Below are positions 43,155 through 54,250 of a DNA stretch of 64,000 nucleotides, one piece after another. Source of the stretch: Halichondria panicea (taxonomy: Eukaryota > Porifera > Demospongiae > Suberitida > Halichondriidae); assembly GCF_963675165.1 (NCBI RefSeq), contig NC_087382.1, forward strand, positions 124,001 through 188,000, given 5' to 3'. Position numbers and translations under genes: made by a program. Every line of letters begins with the position of its first letter. The first letter of the stretch is position 1. Below the pieces are notes generated by a model. The model did not search any database and was not told where the DNA came from. It saw nothing but the letters and a program-made list of their open reading frames with translations.

Positions 43155-45666
43155 ATGCAGCTGCTAACGTTGGTGGTGTGTGTTGCTGTGGTGATACTAC
43201 TCGAGCAATGTGAGGCTACCCCATCACCCATTGTCCTCAGTAAGTGAATTGGTTCACATGTCTAAGAAGCTTAATAATTACGTGTATTTGAGTGTAACAT
43301 ACTTATCCATATTTAGAATGTAAAAATCTAATGATTTTGTCTTTCTACTTGAGAGAACCTAATTTCCCCACAATGTGCATGATCTTTAGTTCCGGGTGTG
43401 ATGGGTTCCCAACTCCAAGTTAAGGATCAGACCTCGAGTACATTGTGTTCCACTGGTCGCAAATACAAGGAGCTATGGATATCTCCATTACGAGTCACCC
43501 TCTACAATATCTGTGCCAAGAGAGAGCTGCCGTAAGTAATGGCAATGCAGCTTATAGTAGTACAGCTAACGCTTTACGTAATAGAAATTTGCTTGTAGTT
43601 ATGTTATAGTTAGAAAATGGGCATGAGGTATCTATGTGTTATAGTGTCCCAAAGCTCGAGGAATGAGGGACACTATAACTATAGATACCAAATGCACATG
43701 TTCTAACTGATTTAGATCCCAAAACCTATTGGCTACTAGAAATGCACTAGCTTAGCAACAGTCAACCTATATAAACAGCCAACCTAGCAACTGCATCATT
43801 AAACTAATAGTTGGCATCTCTGTGTCTCTAACTAAATCTGTATATTCAAGTGAACCCTGTTCCTCCACCTCAGTTTGATCATAGATAGATGGGACAAAAT
43901 TATAGTCTTAGCTCCACCCACAAAACGGAAACATCCAGCTCCTCCCCCCCAGTTTTGCAGCAAACAAGCCCAGCACACTTACCAAGAAACGAGCGGCTCG
44001 TACTACTCTCACAAAGCGAAAGGAAGACACTTAAGCTATAATTTGCAGCAAGCAAGCCCAGCAAACGAGCGGCTCCTATACTACTCTTGAACAAAGTGAA
44101 AGAAACTGTAGGAAGAAGCCAAAGCTAGAATCCCAACACTTCCATACATCCAGCTCCTCCCCTGCATGCAGCTTTGCAGCAAAAAAGCACAGCACACTCC
44201 CCAAAAATGAGCGTCTCCTACAAATACTCTCGAACAAAGCCAAAAAAAGAAAGTAGAGCTTCTCTCTTTCATTCTAGTTCTGTTATTATATTACTAGACA
44301 AAGCATCTAGCTACAATAATTTTTATGTTATCATTGCAAAATGATTGTACATTGTATTGTAGGTACAATGTTGTAGTTTGGAGCCCAGAGCAATCTATAG
44401 TACTGGTACTATATAGCTCATAGTTCCCTGCTAAATACACTCAAATGGGATCTAATAGTCAGTAACATCACTATATAAAAGTGTTAGCATGTCTATTTAA
44501 CAGATTGAGATACGACGCAAACACTAACTCCTACCACAACAATACTAAAGTGAAGATCCATGTTCCTGGATTTGGTGGGACATCGAGTGTGGAATATCTC
44601 AACCCTGGATGGATAAATACACTCCCGTATTTTCACGACACGGTGGAATACTTTGTTGATCGAGGCTACAAAAGAGGAAAGACTATTCGAGGGGCTCCTT
44701 ATGACTGGAGATTGGCTGCAGGTGCGAAATCCAAATAAAATAAAAGCAGGAGAGGGTAATTTTGTGTAAAGCTTATAAGAAATCTCCTATAGCTATACTA
44801 TTTATTATGTGTTTGAAGTAACCTCGTTATTCATTACCCTCACAGATGAACTTGAGAAGAGAGGATACTTCCATCGTCTCAAGACGATGATTGAAGACAT
44901 GTACAAAACCAACGGTAATACCAAGGTGACCCTGGTCGTACACAGTATGGGTGGTCTCGTATCCCTTCACTTTCTGACTGGCTTCAGTGGGATTAACCAA
45001 GCATGGAAGGATAAGTACATCCATGCGTACGTTACATTGTCAGCTGCTTGGTCTGGTGGTGCAGCGACTGTTCAAAGTGTCATATCTGGTTACCATGGTA
45101 TTCCTGACTTGCTGTTATTTGCGTACGATTTGATCAGCGACTTTATTGTTCCGATTGGTCGTACATTCGAGAGTCTTCCTTGGTTGTTTCCGAAGCCCTC
45201 AGTGTTTGGCAATGTTGCTTTTATATCAACACCGTCCAAAACATACTCAGCTAACAATTATGAACAGCTGTTTCGTGACATCAATGCTCCAAATGTTTAT
45301 CGGGCTTTTCAAGGCGTGCAAGGTTTAGTATCGGATTACCCCGCTCCCAATGTACCAACATACTGTTTCTATGGAGTTGGTGTACCTACCCCGGAAAAAT
45401 TCACCTATTCAAAAGATCTGACACCTAGTAATGCTATTGGCTTACGACCAGTTGTTAAGAACGGAGACGGAGACGGATCAGTAAACACTATTAGCTCTAG
45501 GGTATGTCACAGGTGGTCAAGTATGCCTTCCAAATATTCGTTCCGGTACAAGGCCTTCAACAAAGTAAATCACGCCAAGATTGTGTCTAACAGCAAAGTT
45601 CTCGGAGACATTGGTGCAATAGTTGGGGCACCTCCAAAACGTAAAAGTTGGTGGGCCAAAAGATAA
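43155..45666 (+). CDS. L8: secreted group XV phospholipase A2/LCAT-like lipase, intact
   Basis: The exons are 43155-43239, 43390-43531, 44504-44721 and 44846-45666; all phases fit, giving 421 aa. Signal peptide: MQLLTLVVCVAVVILLEQCEA. Then PGVMGSQLQV (the conserved start of the LCAT domain), VPGFGGTSSVEYL, RGYKRGKTIRGAPYDWRLAAG (the oxyanion/lid region of group XV PLA2), VVHSMGGLVSLHF with the nucleophile Ser182, DGDGSVN with Asp358 and VNHAKIV with His391. Human group XV PLA2 and LCAT are about 410-440 aa, so the length fits. It likely hydrolyses or transacylates phospholipids in lysosome or outside the cell. The basic tail PPKRKSWWAKR is unusual for the family. L6 is its frameshifted near-twin. 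Confidence 0.9.
43609..43707. repeat. imperfect hairpin in intron 2 of L8
   Basis: The arms 43609-43650 and 43666-43707 are inverse copies with some mismatches (core TTATAGTGTCCC and GGGACACTATAA). It is MITE-like. Confidence 0.65.
43905..44235. repeat. three imperfect tandem repeats in intron 2 of L8
   Basis: Units of roughly 90-130 bases share TTTGCAGCAAACAAGCCCAG, GAGCGGCTC and ACTACTCT(C/T). They are diverged and non-coding. Confidence 0.5.
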
Positions 45667-46590
45667 ATTTTGTAGTATAATTATAGAAAAGAAGAATGAC
45701 AATTTAATGCTGTAAAATTGTGAGAATGTACGCATAGTGATCGATTTTAGTTGTCTAGCAAATAGTAAACAGTCTAGTAGTGATTATTACCATGCTTATA
45801 CAAACAGAAATGAACCATGTTGAAACATTGAAATGAACCTTGAAGAACCATTGTTCATTGCTATTAATCATCACATTATACCGTTATATCTGAGGCAATG
45901 ATCATCCCATCCCAAACGTCCGTTCACGGAGGTATTTCATATCCATGTAATTTATGCAGTATTAATCATCACATTCTGTAACCTAGCTGTTTATGTGATC
46001 AATAATTGGCAGGAAATGGAAACTATAGTGGAAACCACTTCTTAAAAAGGGATCAATTACCAACTTTGAGTTTTGAAGATTTCCACTGATGTGCAGATAT
46101 TCTGTATAGGATACCGTAGAATGTTTTCAGTAGTAAATATCTCTCAGAATATACAGTACTGATTGGATTACTAACTATTAACCGTTGTTTACAAATGGAA
46201 AACTTATAGTTTCATATTTCCGACCTCCACTAAGTCTTGTATCCAGTGACATTCACTTCAGCTATATAGGACTATCAGTTTTCTTTAGGGACACAAATTA
46301 AGTATCAGCCAGTATGGTTACAAAATAGAAAGGCTACAGATTCAAGTTGCTTTGCACGGACACTGCAAAGGATATCAGTATATAGCGGTAAACATCTGAG
46401 AGAACTATGACCATTGCTTACAAACAGAACACCTATGCATGAGCATTCCTATAATCATCACTTGTATTAATTGGCATCCAGTCAGGCATCATTCCAGGTG
46501 AGTCTGGTTCTCAATAAACACAACAATGATGAGAACTGTATAGTACTCACACGCAAAAAGAGAGGCCGATTATTGCATGGGTCAACTTTT
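45667..46590. other. intergenic, no feature seen
   Basis: Spacer between L8 and the lectin-like gene, AT-rich. A short open stretch around 46471-46500 ends at CAGGTGAGT and could be a 5' exon, but its first codon is TTG and it was not accepted. Confidence 0.35.
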
Positions 46591-46598
46591 TATAAAAG
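46591..46598 (+). promoter_or_regulatory. TATA box of lectin-like gene
   Basis: TATAAAAG lies about 30 bases before the start of the open lectin frame (46617 onwards), the expected distance to a transcription start. Confidence 0.45.
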
Positions 46599-46628
46599 CA
46601 AGCTCTCAGAGCATAAATTTATTCGCAG

Positions 46629-47600
46629 CTTCAATCAAGCAACACTGCAAGCTCAAGTATCATTTCAAGTTCTCCTTCGATTACGGCCAACGAGCTTTTC
46701 CTCAATTCCCTAGTTAATCAATTCCTTGACGTTGAGTCACACGTTGTTGCCGGTGTCCGCATTGTTCTTCGTCCAAAAGACCGTTGCTTCGGCGATCAAA
46801 CCCAACATTGGGCATTAGAAGATGCTGGATGCGGGTACCATTACATCAGGCATGCTGCTTCACAGGACTTGTATCTTACAGTACGAGATGGCCTCCGAAA
46901 CTGCGGTAATGGTCTTATCCTCGGAACGCGAGGCTGCCATGCTGCTGGGCAAAAATTCAAGATGGAGTGCGGCTTGATTATCACTGATCTATCGCAACCC
47001 TACATTCCAGAGATTGTGCTTGAGGCTGGACAAGCTTGCTCTTCTGGATACGTCTTCATTAACGCTAAAATGAGCTGGGGCTCGCAGGCCGAAGCTCAAA
47101 AGTGGAACCGTGTTGATATTCCAGCACCTGTTATACCCGAGAACCCAACATGTCATATTCAGAGTGATGCTAGAGTGGTCAGTGTTGCTACCAACATGTT
47201 CCTTGATGTTGAGTCAAATGCATGCGAGAATGTTCGTGTTGTCCTTCGTTACAAGGATCAATGCTTCGCCGATCGCACTCAGCACTGGATTTTTGAGAGT
47301 GCTGGGTGTGGGTACTACTACTTTAGGCATGCAATGTCTAGCAATCTCTACCTAACTGTGAGGGGAGGACTACCAAACTGTGGAAACGGTCTTGTTCTGG
47401 CCACAAAGAATTGCCAGGGTGGAGGGCAGCGTTTCAAGTTCGAGCGAGGTCTCATTGTAACGGACCTTCATCAACCATGCTTTCCCACTATTTGCTTGGA
47501 AGCTGGTCAAGCTTGCGCTACTGGCTTTGTTTTTATCAATGCAGAGATGACACAAGGCCCTCAAGTTGCCTACCAACAGTGGGGGACACAAGCTGCCTAA
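46629..47600 (+). CDS. two-repeat beta-trefoil (ricin-B-like) lectin, no ATG
   Basis: The frame is open from 46617 to TAA at 47598-47600. Two homologous repeats, about 46700-47075 and 47150-47585, share FLDVES, RIVLRPKD/RVVLRYKD, TQHW, AGCGY, IRHA/FRHA, YLTVR, NCGNGL, QKF/QRF, LEAGQAC and VFINA. TQHW and the final QQW/QKW resemble the QxW motif of ricin-B-type beta-trefoils, and two trefoils would make about 300 aa. Sugar binding is inferred from fold only. No in-frame ATG precedes the first repeat. A likely ancestral start reads ACG (46683-46685, in ATTACGGCC), or an upstream exon joins at the acceptor ending 46628. No signal peptide is visible. It stands between two lipase genes on the same strand. 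Confidence 0.6.
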   Translation, partial: LQSSNTASSSIISSSPSITANELFLNSLVNQFLDVESHVVAGVRIVLRPKDRCFGDQTQHWALEDAGCGYHYIRHAASQDLYLTVRDGLRNCGNGLILGTRGCHAAGQKFKMECGLIITDLSQPYIPEIVLEAGQACSSGYVFINAKMSWGSQAEAQKWNRVDIPAPVIPENPTCHIQSDARVVSVATNMFLDVESNACENVRVVLRYKDQCFADRTQHWIFESAGCGYYYFRHAMSSNLYLTVRGGLPNCGNGLVLATKNCQGGGQRFKFERGLIVTDLHQPCFPTICLEAGQACATGFVFINAEMTQGPQVAYQQWGTQAA

Positions 47601-49624
47601 ACCGAAACTCATTATGGCAGATTAGCTGAAATATTATACACAGAACAGAGAGAATTAGATCTAGATCTATATAGCTATATATACAGACCTTTAAATGTTA
47701 CCAGTGCTGCCATGCAAGTGAGTTTGCACGCATGCAATAATAATTATGAGTTGGATTCACTATACAATGTACATGCATGCAGACTCTATATAATTATTAT
47801 AATACATAACTCAGGTGCATGGGCACGCAGGTTATAAGTTTAGGCACTGTATACTCTCAAATGCATGAGGAGGAACCATGCATGTGTTCTCTTAGAAATT
47901 CCTGTAAGTTTTGCTACAAGATGTTAGTTGGGTGTTTCCTTGCCAATCTCCATTAATTAAGGCAATGCCCAACTAGCATAATTCATGACATGCATGCATG
48001 CATGGATCTTGTGTTTCAGTATCTAATTTCCTAGTGCATGCATGAGGGTATATGTATGTAGACTATACAAAGACATGCATGTTGGGTCTTGGGTGCCTAA
48101 ACAGCAAATTGAATTGGCACCATTTTTTATCCTGTTTAAGGCTTATACCCATCTATCAATATTAACTTTCCACGCATATGCACACTTTCCATACAAAATT
48201 CAATGTTTAGATAGGCGAGCTAATTAGTTTTTTTGTTAGTACTCGAGTAAATCCCAACAGTAAGATGTTAGTATAATTATACTCACCTACCTTCTAGGCG
48301 TTTAACATCAGACTCAGTCAGTAATGGTTGTTTCCACGATCTCAAAAGAGGAGAGCTGCATGAGGATGGAATTTGATGCATGTTGAGGAATATCATAATT
48401 TAACCCTTTTCCCGCTTTAGCCGACTATAGTTGGCAAGGCTACCAATAAAGTTTAAAAAATCATTGTGCACGCTGTGTTGGAGTTAAACTTAGATATCTA
48501 TATAATTATGCGGTAGATGTTATAAACAAATATTCACTTTTAATTAAAGCAAGGAGAGGGTGTAAACATCCTTGTTATTATCAGTCTAGATAGAAACAGG
48601 AGTTTGGAAGATACTGCACCTTTGGCAGATCAGACTGGGTGATAGATGATATTCATATATGATCTATAATGAGAAATCTTTCCTGCACCTTTCCTTGATT
48701 AGACACACTGGCATAGATCATCACATTCATCTGTGCAAATTAGATGAGTAACTATAGGTGCTATAGGTCCTTTAATTGACAAAAAGACAACTGTGTAATG
48801 ATGCATGGATGTATATCTGTATAGCCTCAGGCAACTGTGCATGTAAGTGTTCTTCAACTGATGATGAAAGATTATAACTTTATATAGAGAACCCAATACA
48901 AGCAGAAAATCAATTGACTATTGTAGGAGGATTCAGTGACCCCCGTCACTGAATCCTAGGCTCAGATAACCCTATACCCTAAACCTAACCCTGACCCTAA
49001 CTCTAACCCAGTGTGGTATAGGTTCTAGGCTACGGAACTCTCACTGAAATGGGGGATCACGGAATCCTGCGACACTATGTTTTCGCAAGAGTGTTCACCT
49101 GATTGTGACAATCAAGGATATAATTATGCTAACATGAAAAGATTATGCTAACATGAAAGTGAATAACCTAAAATGAACTGGACTAGATCTAGTAGCAGGT
49201 CAGACTACAATGTACAGATCTATAGATCTAGCTACTTACCGCAGTGTCTACAAAGCAATTTGTTATACATTCAAAATGTATATTTCTATATGGCTATTTG
49301 GCAACTAAGAGACACATGCATTCATTTGCTCACCACTTGCTGTTCAATTTAAATGACATGCATTGTGTGCAATATTGAATGCGCAATGCATTGTACCAAG
49401 GTAAACTGCTATAGTTATTCCTGAAACCTTTAGCTTGTGACTTGTTTTTGTAGCCGGGTATGTGGTAACAAGATAAACAACTGTAGTTAGCAATAACAAT
49501 ACAATTATAGTTTCAAGAAGCTATACACACTTTCATACAATCAGTTGTTCGTTTGTTTTAAACTTTGTGCATGTCTTAATCTTCAGCTTCATGTAAGTTT
49601 CATCAGTTGCAATCGATAGTTGAA
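47601..49624. other. intergenic between lectin-like gene and L9
   Basis: AT-rich with GCATGC microsatellite runs (47990-48002, 49754-49771 just inside L9). Apart from the 153-bp element at 48922-49074 nothing is recognised. The final 60 bases (GTTTCATCAGTTGCAATCGA) resemble the other lipase 5' flanks. Confidence 0.4.
48922..49074. mobile_element. 153-bp TGT...ACA mini-element with telomere-like tract
   Basis: The ends are TGTAGGAGGATTCAGTGACC and, reversed, TGTCGCAGGATTCCGTGATC. CTAT stands on both sides (48918-48921, 49075-49078). The left end forms a hairpin (AGGATTCAGTGAC/GTCACTGAATCCT). The middle, 48970-49010, is a run of CCCTAA-like repeats (CCCTATACCCTAAACCTAAC). Ends and 4-bp duplication match the Ginger-like group of the window, and the end resembles that of element E. 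Confidence 0.75.
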
Positions 49625-51481
49625 ATGATGAGGCAGCTGCTAACGCTGGTGGTGTGTGTTGCTGTGGTGATACTACTCGAGCAATGTGATGCTACTCCAT
49701 CACCCATTGTCCTCAGTAAGTGAACTTCATCCTGAACATAATTAACTAATTGCATGCATGCATGCATGCATGTCAAAATCAGTGTTATACAATAGCATGT
49801 GTCTTCCCGTACAGTTCCTGGAATAATGGGCTCTCGGCTTGAAGTGAAGGACAACGAACCAAGATCTCTATGCTCCACTCGCCACAAGTACAAGAAGCTG
49901 TGGATTAATCCTCTTCGAATTCTTCGTCGGAACTACTGCGCAAAAAGAGAATTACCGTAAGTATAATCTAAGTAGTATAGATCTAGAGATCATGCAGTTC
50001 TCTCTATTCTAATGACAGTTTGATTGTCAATGCTACATTTAGACGCTTATAGTGTAGCACAGATTAGTGGGACCATGTATGTGTGTGTTAAAATTAGTCA
50101 TGCAGTTCGATTGTATTAATTAAGGATTGGCTGCACATGCATGTATATAGCTAGTATAGTTACCAAAAAAACATTTTTTATGAGTTTCGTGTTATTGAGT
50201 GTATTGCATGACTGTGTGCTTTGATTACAGCTGCATGCATAAAATGAAGACTGAGAACTAGGAACTCAGTAGAAGACTGAGAACTATGACACTCAGTATT
50301 AATTTTAGTCACATATAGCTATTCCATGTAGATTCTTATGCACTCTCACTCTATCATGTTTCTAGGTTGCTTTACGATGCAAGTACCAACTCGTTCCATA
50401 ACAACACTAACGTCAAGATCCATGTTCCGGGATTTGGCAATACAAACGGTGTTGAATACTTGACTACAGGCTTGTTGCCTTACTTACACGAGGCGGTGGA
50501 ATACTTTGTAGATCGAGGCTACAAAAGAGGAAAGACAATACGTGCTGCTCCTTATGACTGGAGATTGGCTGCAGGTAAATTTTTAACAATAGTTTTGACT
50601 ATAAACTGAGTCACCTTAGCTCAGCTACATTATTACATATCACCGTCACAGATGAGCTTGAGAAGAGAGGATACTTCCATCGTCTCAAGTCGATGATTGA
50701 AGACATGTACGAAACCAACGGCAATACAAAGGTGACCCTGGTCGTACACAGTATGGGTGGTCTCGTTTCCCTGCACTTTCTGACTGGCTTCAGTGGGATT
50801 AACCAAGCATGGAAGGACAAGTACATCCATGCGTACGTTACACTGTCAGCTGCTTGGTCCGGAGGTGCTAGTGCATTGCAAACAGTTATATCTGGGATAC
50901 ACAATACACATGGTTTCTTACTATTTGCAAATGATTATATTAGTGACTTCGTTGTTCCAATTGTTCGTACACTAGAAAGTGTCCCTTGGCTCTTTCCGAA
51001 AACTTCTGTTTTTGGAAATGAAGTATTCGTTTCAACACCATCTAAGAATTACACGGCTAGTGACTATGAAAATCTCTTTGGAAACATTGGCTACACAAAT
51101 GGCTACCTATTCTTTCAAGGAGTGCAAGCACTTGTCACTGATTTTCCTGCTCCGAATGTATCAACATACTGTTACTATGGCGTTGGTGTGAACACTCCAA
51201 AAAAGCTCTCGTACGAAAAAGATTTTCGATCTGGTGTGAACACAATTGGTTTGACTCCCACTACTATTTTTAGTGATGGAGATGGTACAGTGAACATTGA
51301 GAGCTCAAGGGTATGTCACGGGTGGTCAAGCATGAAACCACAATATAATTTCTCCCACAAAGCGTACAATGAGGTTGATCATTTGAATATTATCAAGGAT
51401 GAGCACGTTTTGAATGACATCGCTAGAATAGTTGGAGCACCTCGAAAAAGGAAGAGCTTTTGGGAGAGACTTTTTGGATAA
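49625..51481 (+). CDS. L9: secreted group XV phospholipase A2/LCAT-like lipase, intact
   Basis: The exons are 49625-49715, 49815-49956, 50366-50574 and 50652-51481, all in phase, giving 423 aa. Signal peptide: MMRQLLTLVVCVAVVILLEQ, with cleavage likely near CDA/TPS. Then IPGIMGSRLEVKD, cysteine pair around LCSTRHKY and NYCAKRELP, VPGFGNTNGVEYL, APYDWRLAAG, VVHSMGGLVSL (Ser181), DGDGTVN (Asp358) and VDHLNII (His391). The full catalytic triad of the LCAT/group XV PLA2 family is present. Tail: PRKRKSFWERLFG. A second ATG at 49628 is possible. Exon 4 is nearly identical to pseudogene L1, exon 3 is 9 nt shorter than in L8. Same intron positions as L8. Confidence 0.92.
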
Positions 51482-51724
51482 TAGATTTGTGGAATTCAAA
51501 TTAGTTATACCTATCATATTAGTTTGTTAGCATTAGAAGTTTAGAACTTAACCCAAAACGATCAGCACGGATGCATAATTATACGAATTGTTTATGGCAT
51601 CAAGCAAAAAGCATGCTTTAATTAATTGTGATATTTTTTCCTGATGTATATTTTCTCTGTAAACTGTAAAAATATCAAGCAAGTATAATAGATACATGCA
51701 AGTGTAGTGTCTTGGCACAGTGTA

Positions 51725-52380
51725 TTACTATAAGTATTTTGCTTGATTTGGTAGGACGCGCTGCCATTTACAAGTGAAGCGCAAGCTATAGTGTGCTTCT
51801 TGTTATCATCATTTGTCAGCTTTGAATAGAAGAACAATACTGCTGAGTTGACATTGACAATTGTTAGCCTTAAGGCTTATTCCCTTTTGCCTTATTAACT
51901 AGATCGCCATATCAAAACGCTCGCTCGGTATCATACGCACAAAAATACTCAAGCACATCATCAAGAGATCTATAACTGGAAGAGCTCATATCATTATCGG
52001 GACTGTTACCAACCACTGGATCATGTTAACTACCAAAAGAAGCGTGTTGTACTAATATAACAGTTACTATGCTTTAACAAAACACGTAAGTTATTTTCCA
52101 TATAGCATGCTCAGATCAAAAACTCTCTATTAAAATTAATAGGCAAAACAAACACCTTTTGCTAACGAGGGAAAAATTGCAATAGAGAGGGAAAGTGTGA
52201 TAGAGGGACTATTATTTAACCGTTTACTTGCTGAATGATTCTAAAATATCAATTTTGCTACCTCGCCGGATTCACATGCAGATTTCTGCAGCCATGCAGC
52301 TGTCACCCACTGACAGTGTCAATTTTGGCCCCCTTTTCCCCATTGGACTAATTAACCACATGCGGATATTCTACAAAAAC
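51725..52380. repeat. intergenic unit R1 (copy 3)
   Basis: It follows L9 just as copy 1 follows L1. It has an empty target for the palindromic MITE (GCTCAGATC once, near 52109). The match stops near TTCTACAA at 52377. The rest up to 52710 shows only a short stretch of CAGGA-rich repeats (52390-52560). Confidence 0.85.
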
Positions 52381-52711
52381 CAAATTTCCTGAGATGTACA
52401 GGACAGGGCGGGGCGCAATTTCCTGCACCTATCCTGAAGTTTTGCAGGATAGGTGTATACGGAAGTCTATAGGAAATTGTCCCCTATACTGCTACAGGAC
52501 GGGTCAGGAAATGTGATGTTCTTCGAGAAAAGTGCAGGATTTCAGGCCTGCAACTGTAGCAGGAAATTTAACTTTTCGTCCAGTGTTGGGTTCAATTGAA
52601 CCCTCCTCTCAGACAGAAAAGTGAGTGGGAGGTTTAAGCAACTAAACGTCTTTCTAGCTTTCACATGCATTTATCACTTGTTCGGTTGTTTTAGGCTAAT
52701 CGGGCTAGGTA

Positions 52712-52906
52712 CCGTATAGCGGGTATTTTCGAGGGTATAAACTTCGCGGAATCACCATTAGAATTTTCGCGGAATATATGTAGCACCCTTTCTGCAGCAT
52801 GCATGCATGTGATATTAAATTCGTGAGTATAAATGTTCATGGTAAATGCTTAAAGCAAAAACCACGAAGATTTTTATACCCTCGAAATATATACCCGCTA
52901 TAATGG
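52712..52906. mobile_element. MITE, CCGTATAGCGGG family (copy 3)
   Basis: Ends CCGTATAGCGGGTATTTTCG and CGAAATATATACCCGCTATA, with TA on both sides (52710-52711, 52907-52908). Internal motifs TTCGCGGAAT and TTCGTGAGTATAAA match copy 1. Confidence 0.85.
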
Positions 52907-52987
52907 TATGGGCTAAGATAGTTACATGGGTATAGCCAAAAGGGGGCGTGGTCCCAAAGCGGCTCTAGAACCGCTTTTCAAGAATCC

Positions 52988-53648
52988 TAGATCTGCCACT
53001 GATTATTTATAGTCTGTTACCTAATAAACATAATCCAATATGCACCGGAGCCTTTAGAACGTGGCACATCTTTGCAAGATTCTACAGGGTTTGGTTTTTC
53101 GCAATCTATTTTTCTCTTGAGGCTGCATGGAGATAAGGTTGTTCAAATAATCAGAAGCGATACATACTCTAGATTGGCAACATTATTTTGGTTATTTGAC
53201 AGTATTCTTTATTGATCGCTCTTTGACAAGCAACCAACTGCACCGCGGCAAAACACAATATTACTGCAGCGACTTGTTTCATTCTTGAAGAATTTATTAC
53301 TTGATAGTCGAGAAGAGTTGAACTTGAAATATAATTATAGCTATAACCCTTGGCTTTTATACACACGTTAGCTCAGTGACATTATACGTACGACATAAAA
53401 AGTACTGCCCCTAACCTCCCTATAAGGCTATAACCTTATCTGTAGGTATAAGTCCCTCAGTGTACTGTACATACTAAATATGTACAAGATGCTGAGCGCA
53501 AAAACATTTCCTTTTTGAGTTTTCTCTTACAGGAAAGCCACACATGTATCCATGATCGGACCTTAGTCCTACAATGGAACATTGCTAAATAAAATCAGGT
53601 AAGTCCCTCAATTACAGTTCATGTGTGTGATCAATGTCAGGAAAAGGA
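52988..53648. repeat. intergenic unit R2 (copy 2)
   Basis: Same sequence as 32381-32998 with small indels. Together with R1 copy 3 it frames the place where an L2-like gene would be expected but is missing. The remaining spacer to 53856 is AT-rich and empty. Confidence 0.8.
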
Positions 53649-53856
53649 TCTGCCTGCGCCACCTAGACGGAAGGAAAAGTGCCTATACACAAGCAGGAAA
53701 TAAAAACAAGCAAACCATAATAGATCTACTGTATAATAATTATAAACACTATAATTTATAGACAATTAAGATTTCCGTGTTTGTAATGGCTATAGTGCAT
53801 GAACTTTTTATGAACAATGCATAACGATTAAAATAATAATTGTGATATGACTATTA

Positions 53857-54150
53857 GGCCATTGTTAGTTGCATACTTGTTTCAGGTCAACCTTCCTCCC
53901 CAGTTTTGAGGTCAAAGTCCTTTTTTTTGGCTGACATTGCATTATTTTACCATGTGCCATGTTGCAAGTTGCGTTGTGCACCAAAAAGCCAGTGCGTAAA
54001 TTGTTCAGACTCCGTCCTTTTGTGTCCGATTTTTGTCAGTTAAAAGAAACAGGATATGACGGCATCAAATAATGGGATAATGAATAATGAAGGCCTCCCT
54101 CCCTCATCGGGGTCGAGCTAGTATTCTCAAGTATGCAACTAACAGTGGCC
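53857..54150. mobile_element. MITE with GGCCATTGTTAGTTGCATAC ends, TTA-flanked
   Basis: The left end GGCCATTGTTAGTTGCATAC is mirrored by GTATGCAACTAACAGTGGCC on the right, 294 bp apart. TTA precedes and follows it (53854-53856, 54151-54153, allowing one base of alignment play). A 3-bp TTA/TAA duplication is typical of PIF/Harbinger elements. Confidence 0.65.
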
Positions 54151-54250
54151 TTATTAGTGTACTCTTGCTATTATGCTTTCACTTGTATACATGCATCAAA
54201 CTGATCTGATGTGGTCTATACTATTCAGTGTTTAACAACCATGTTACAAT

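Noticed and set aside
46471-46713. 80-codon frame before the lectin-like gene
   Set aside because: Different frame from the lectin, starts with TTG; only its first 9 codons before GTGAGT could be an exon and this is unsupported.
48970-49010. chromosome end (telomere)
   Set aside because: Short degenerate CCCTAA run inside a small element with inverted ends, in the middle of gene-bearing sequence.
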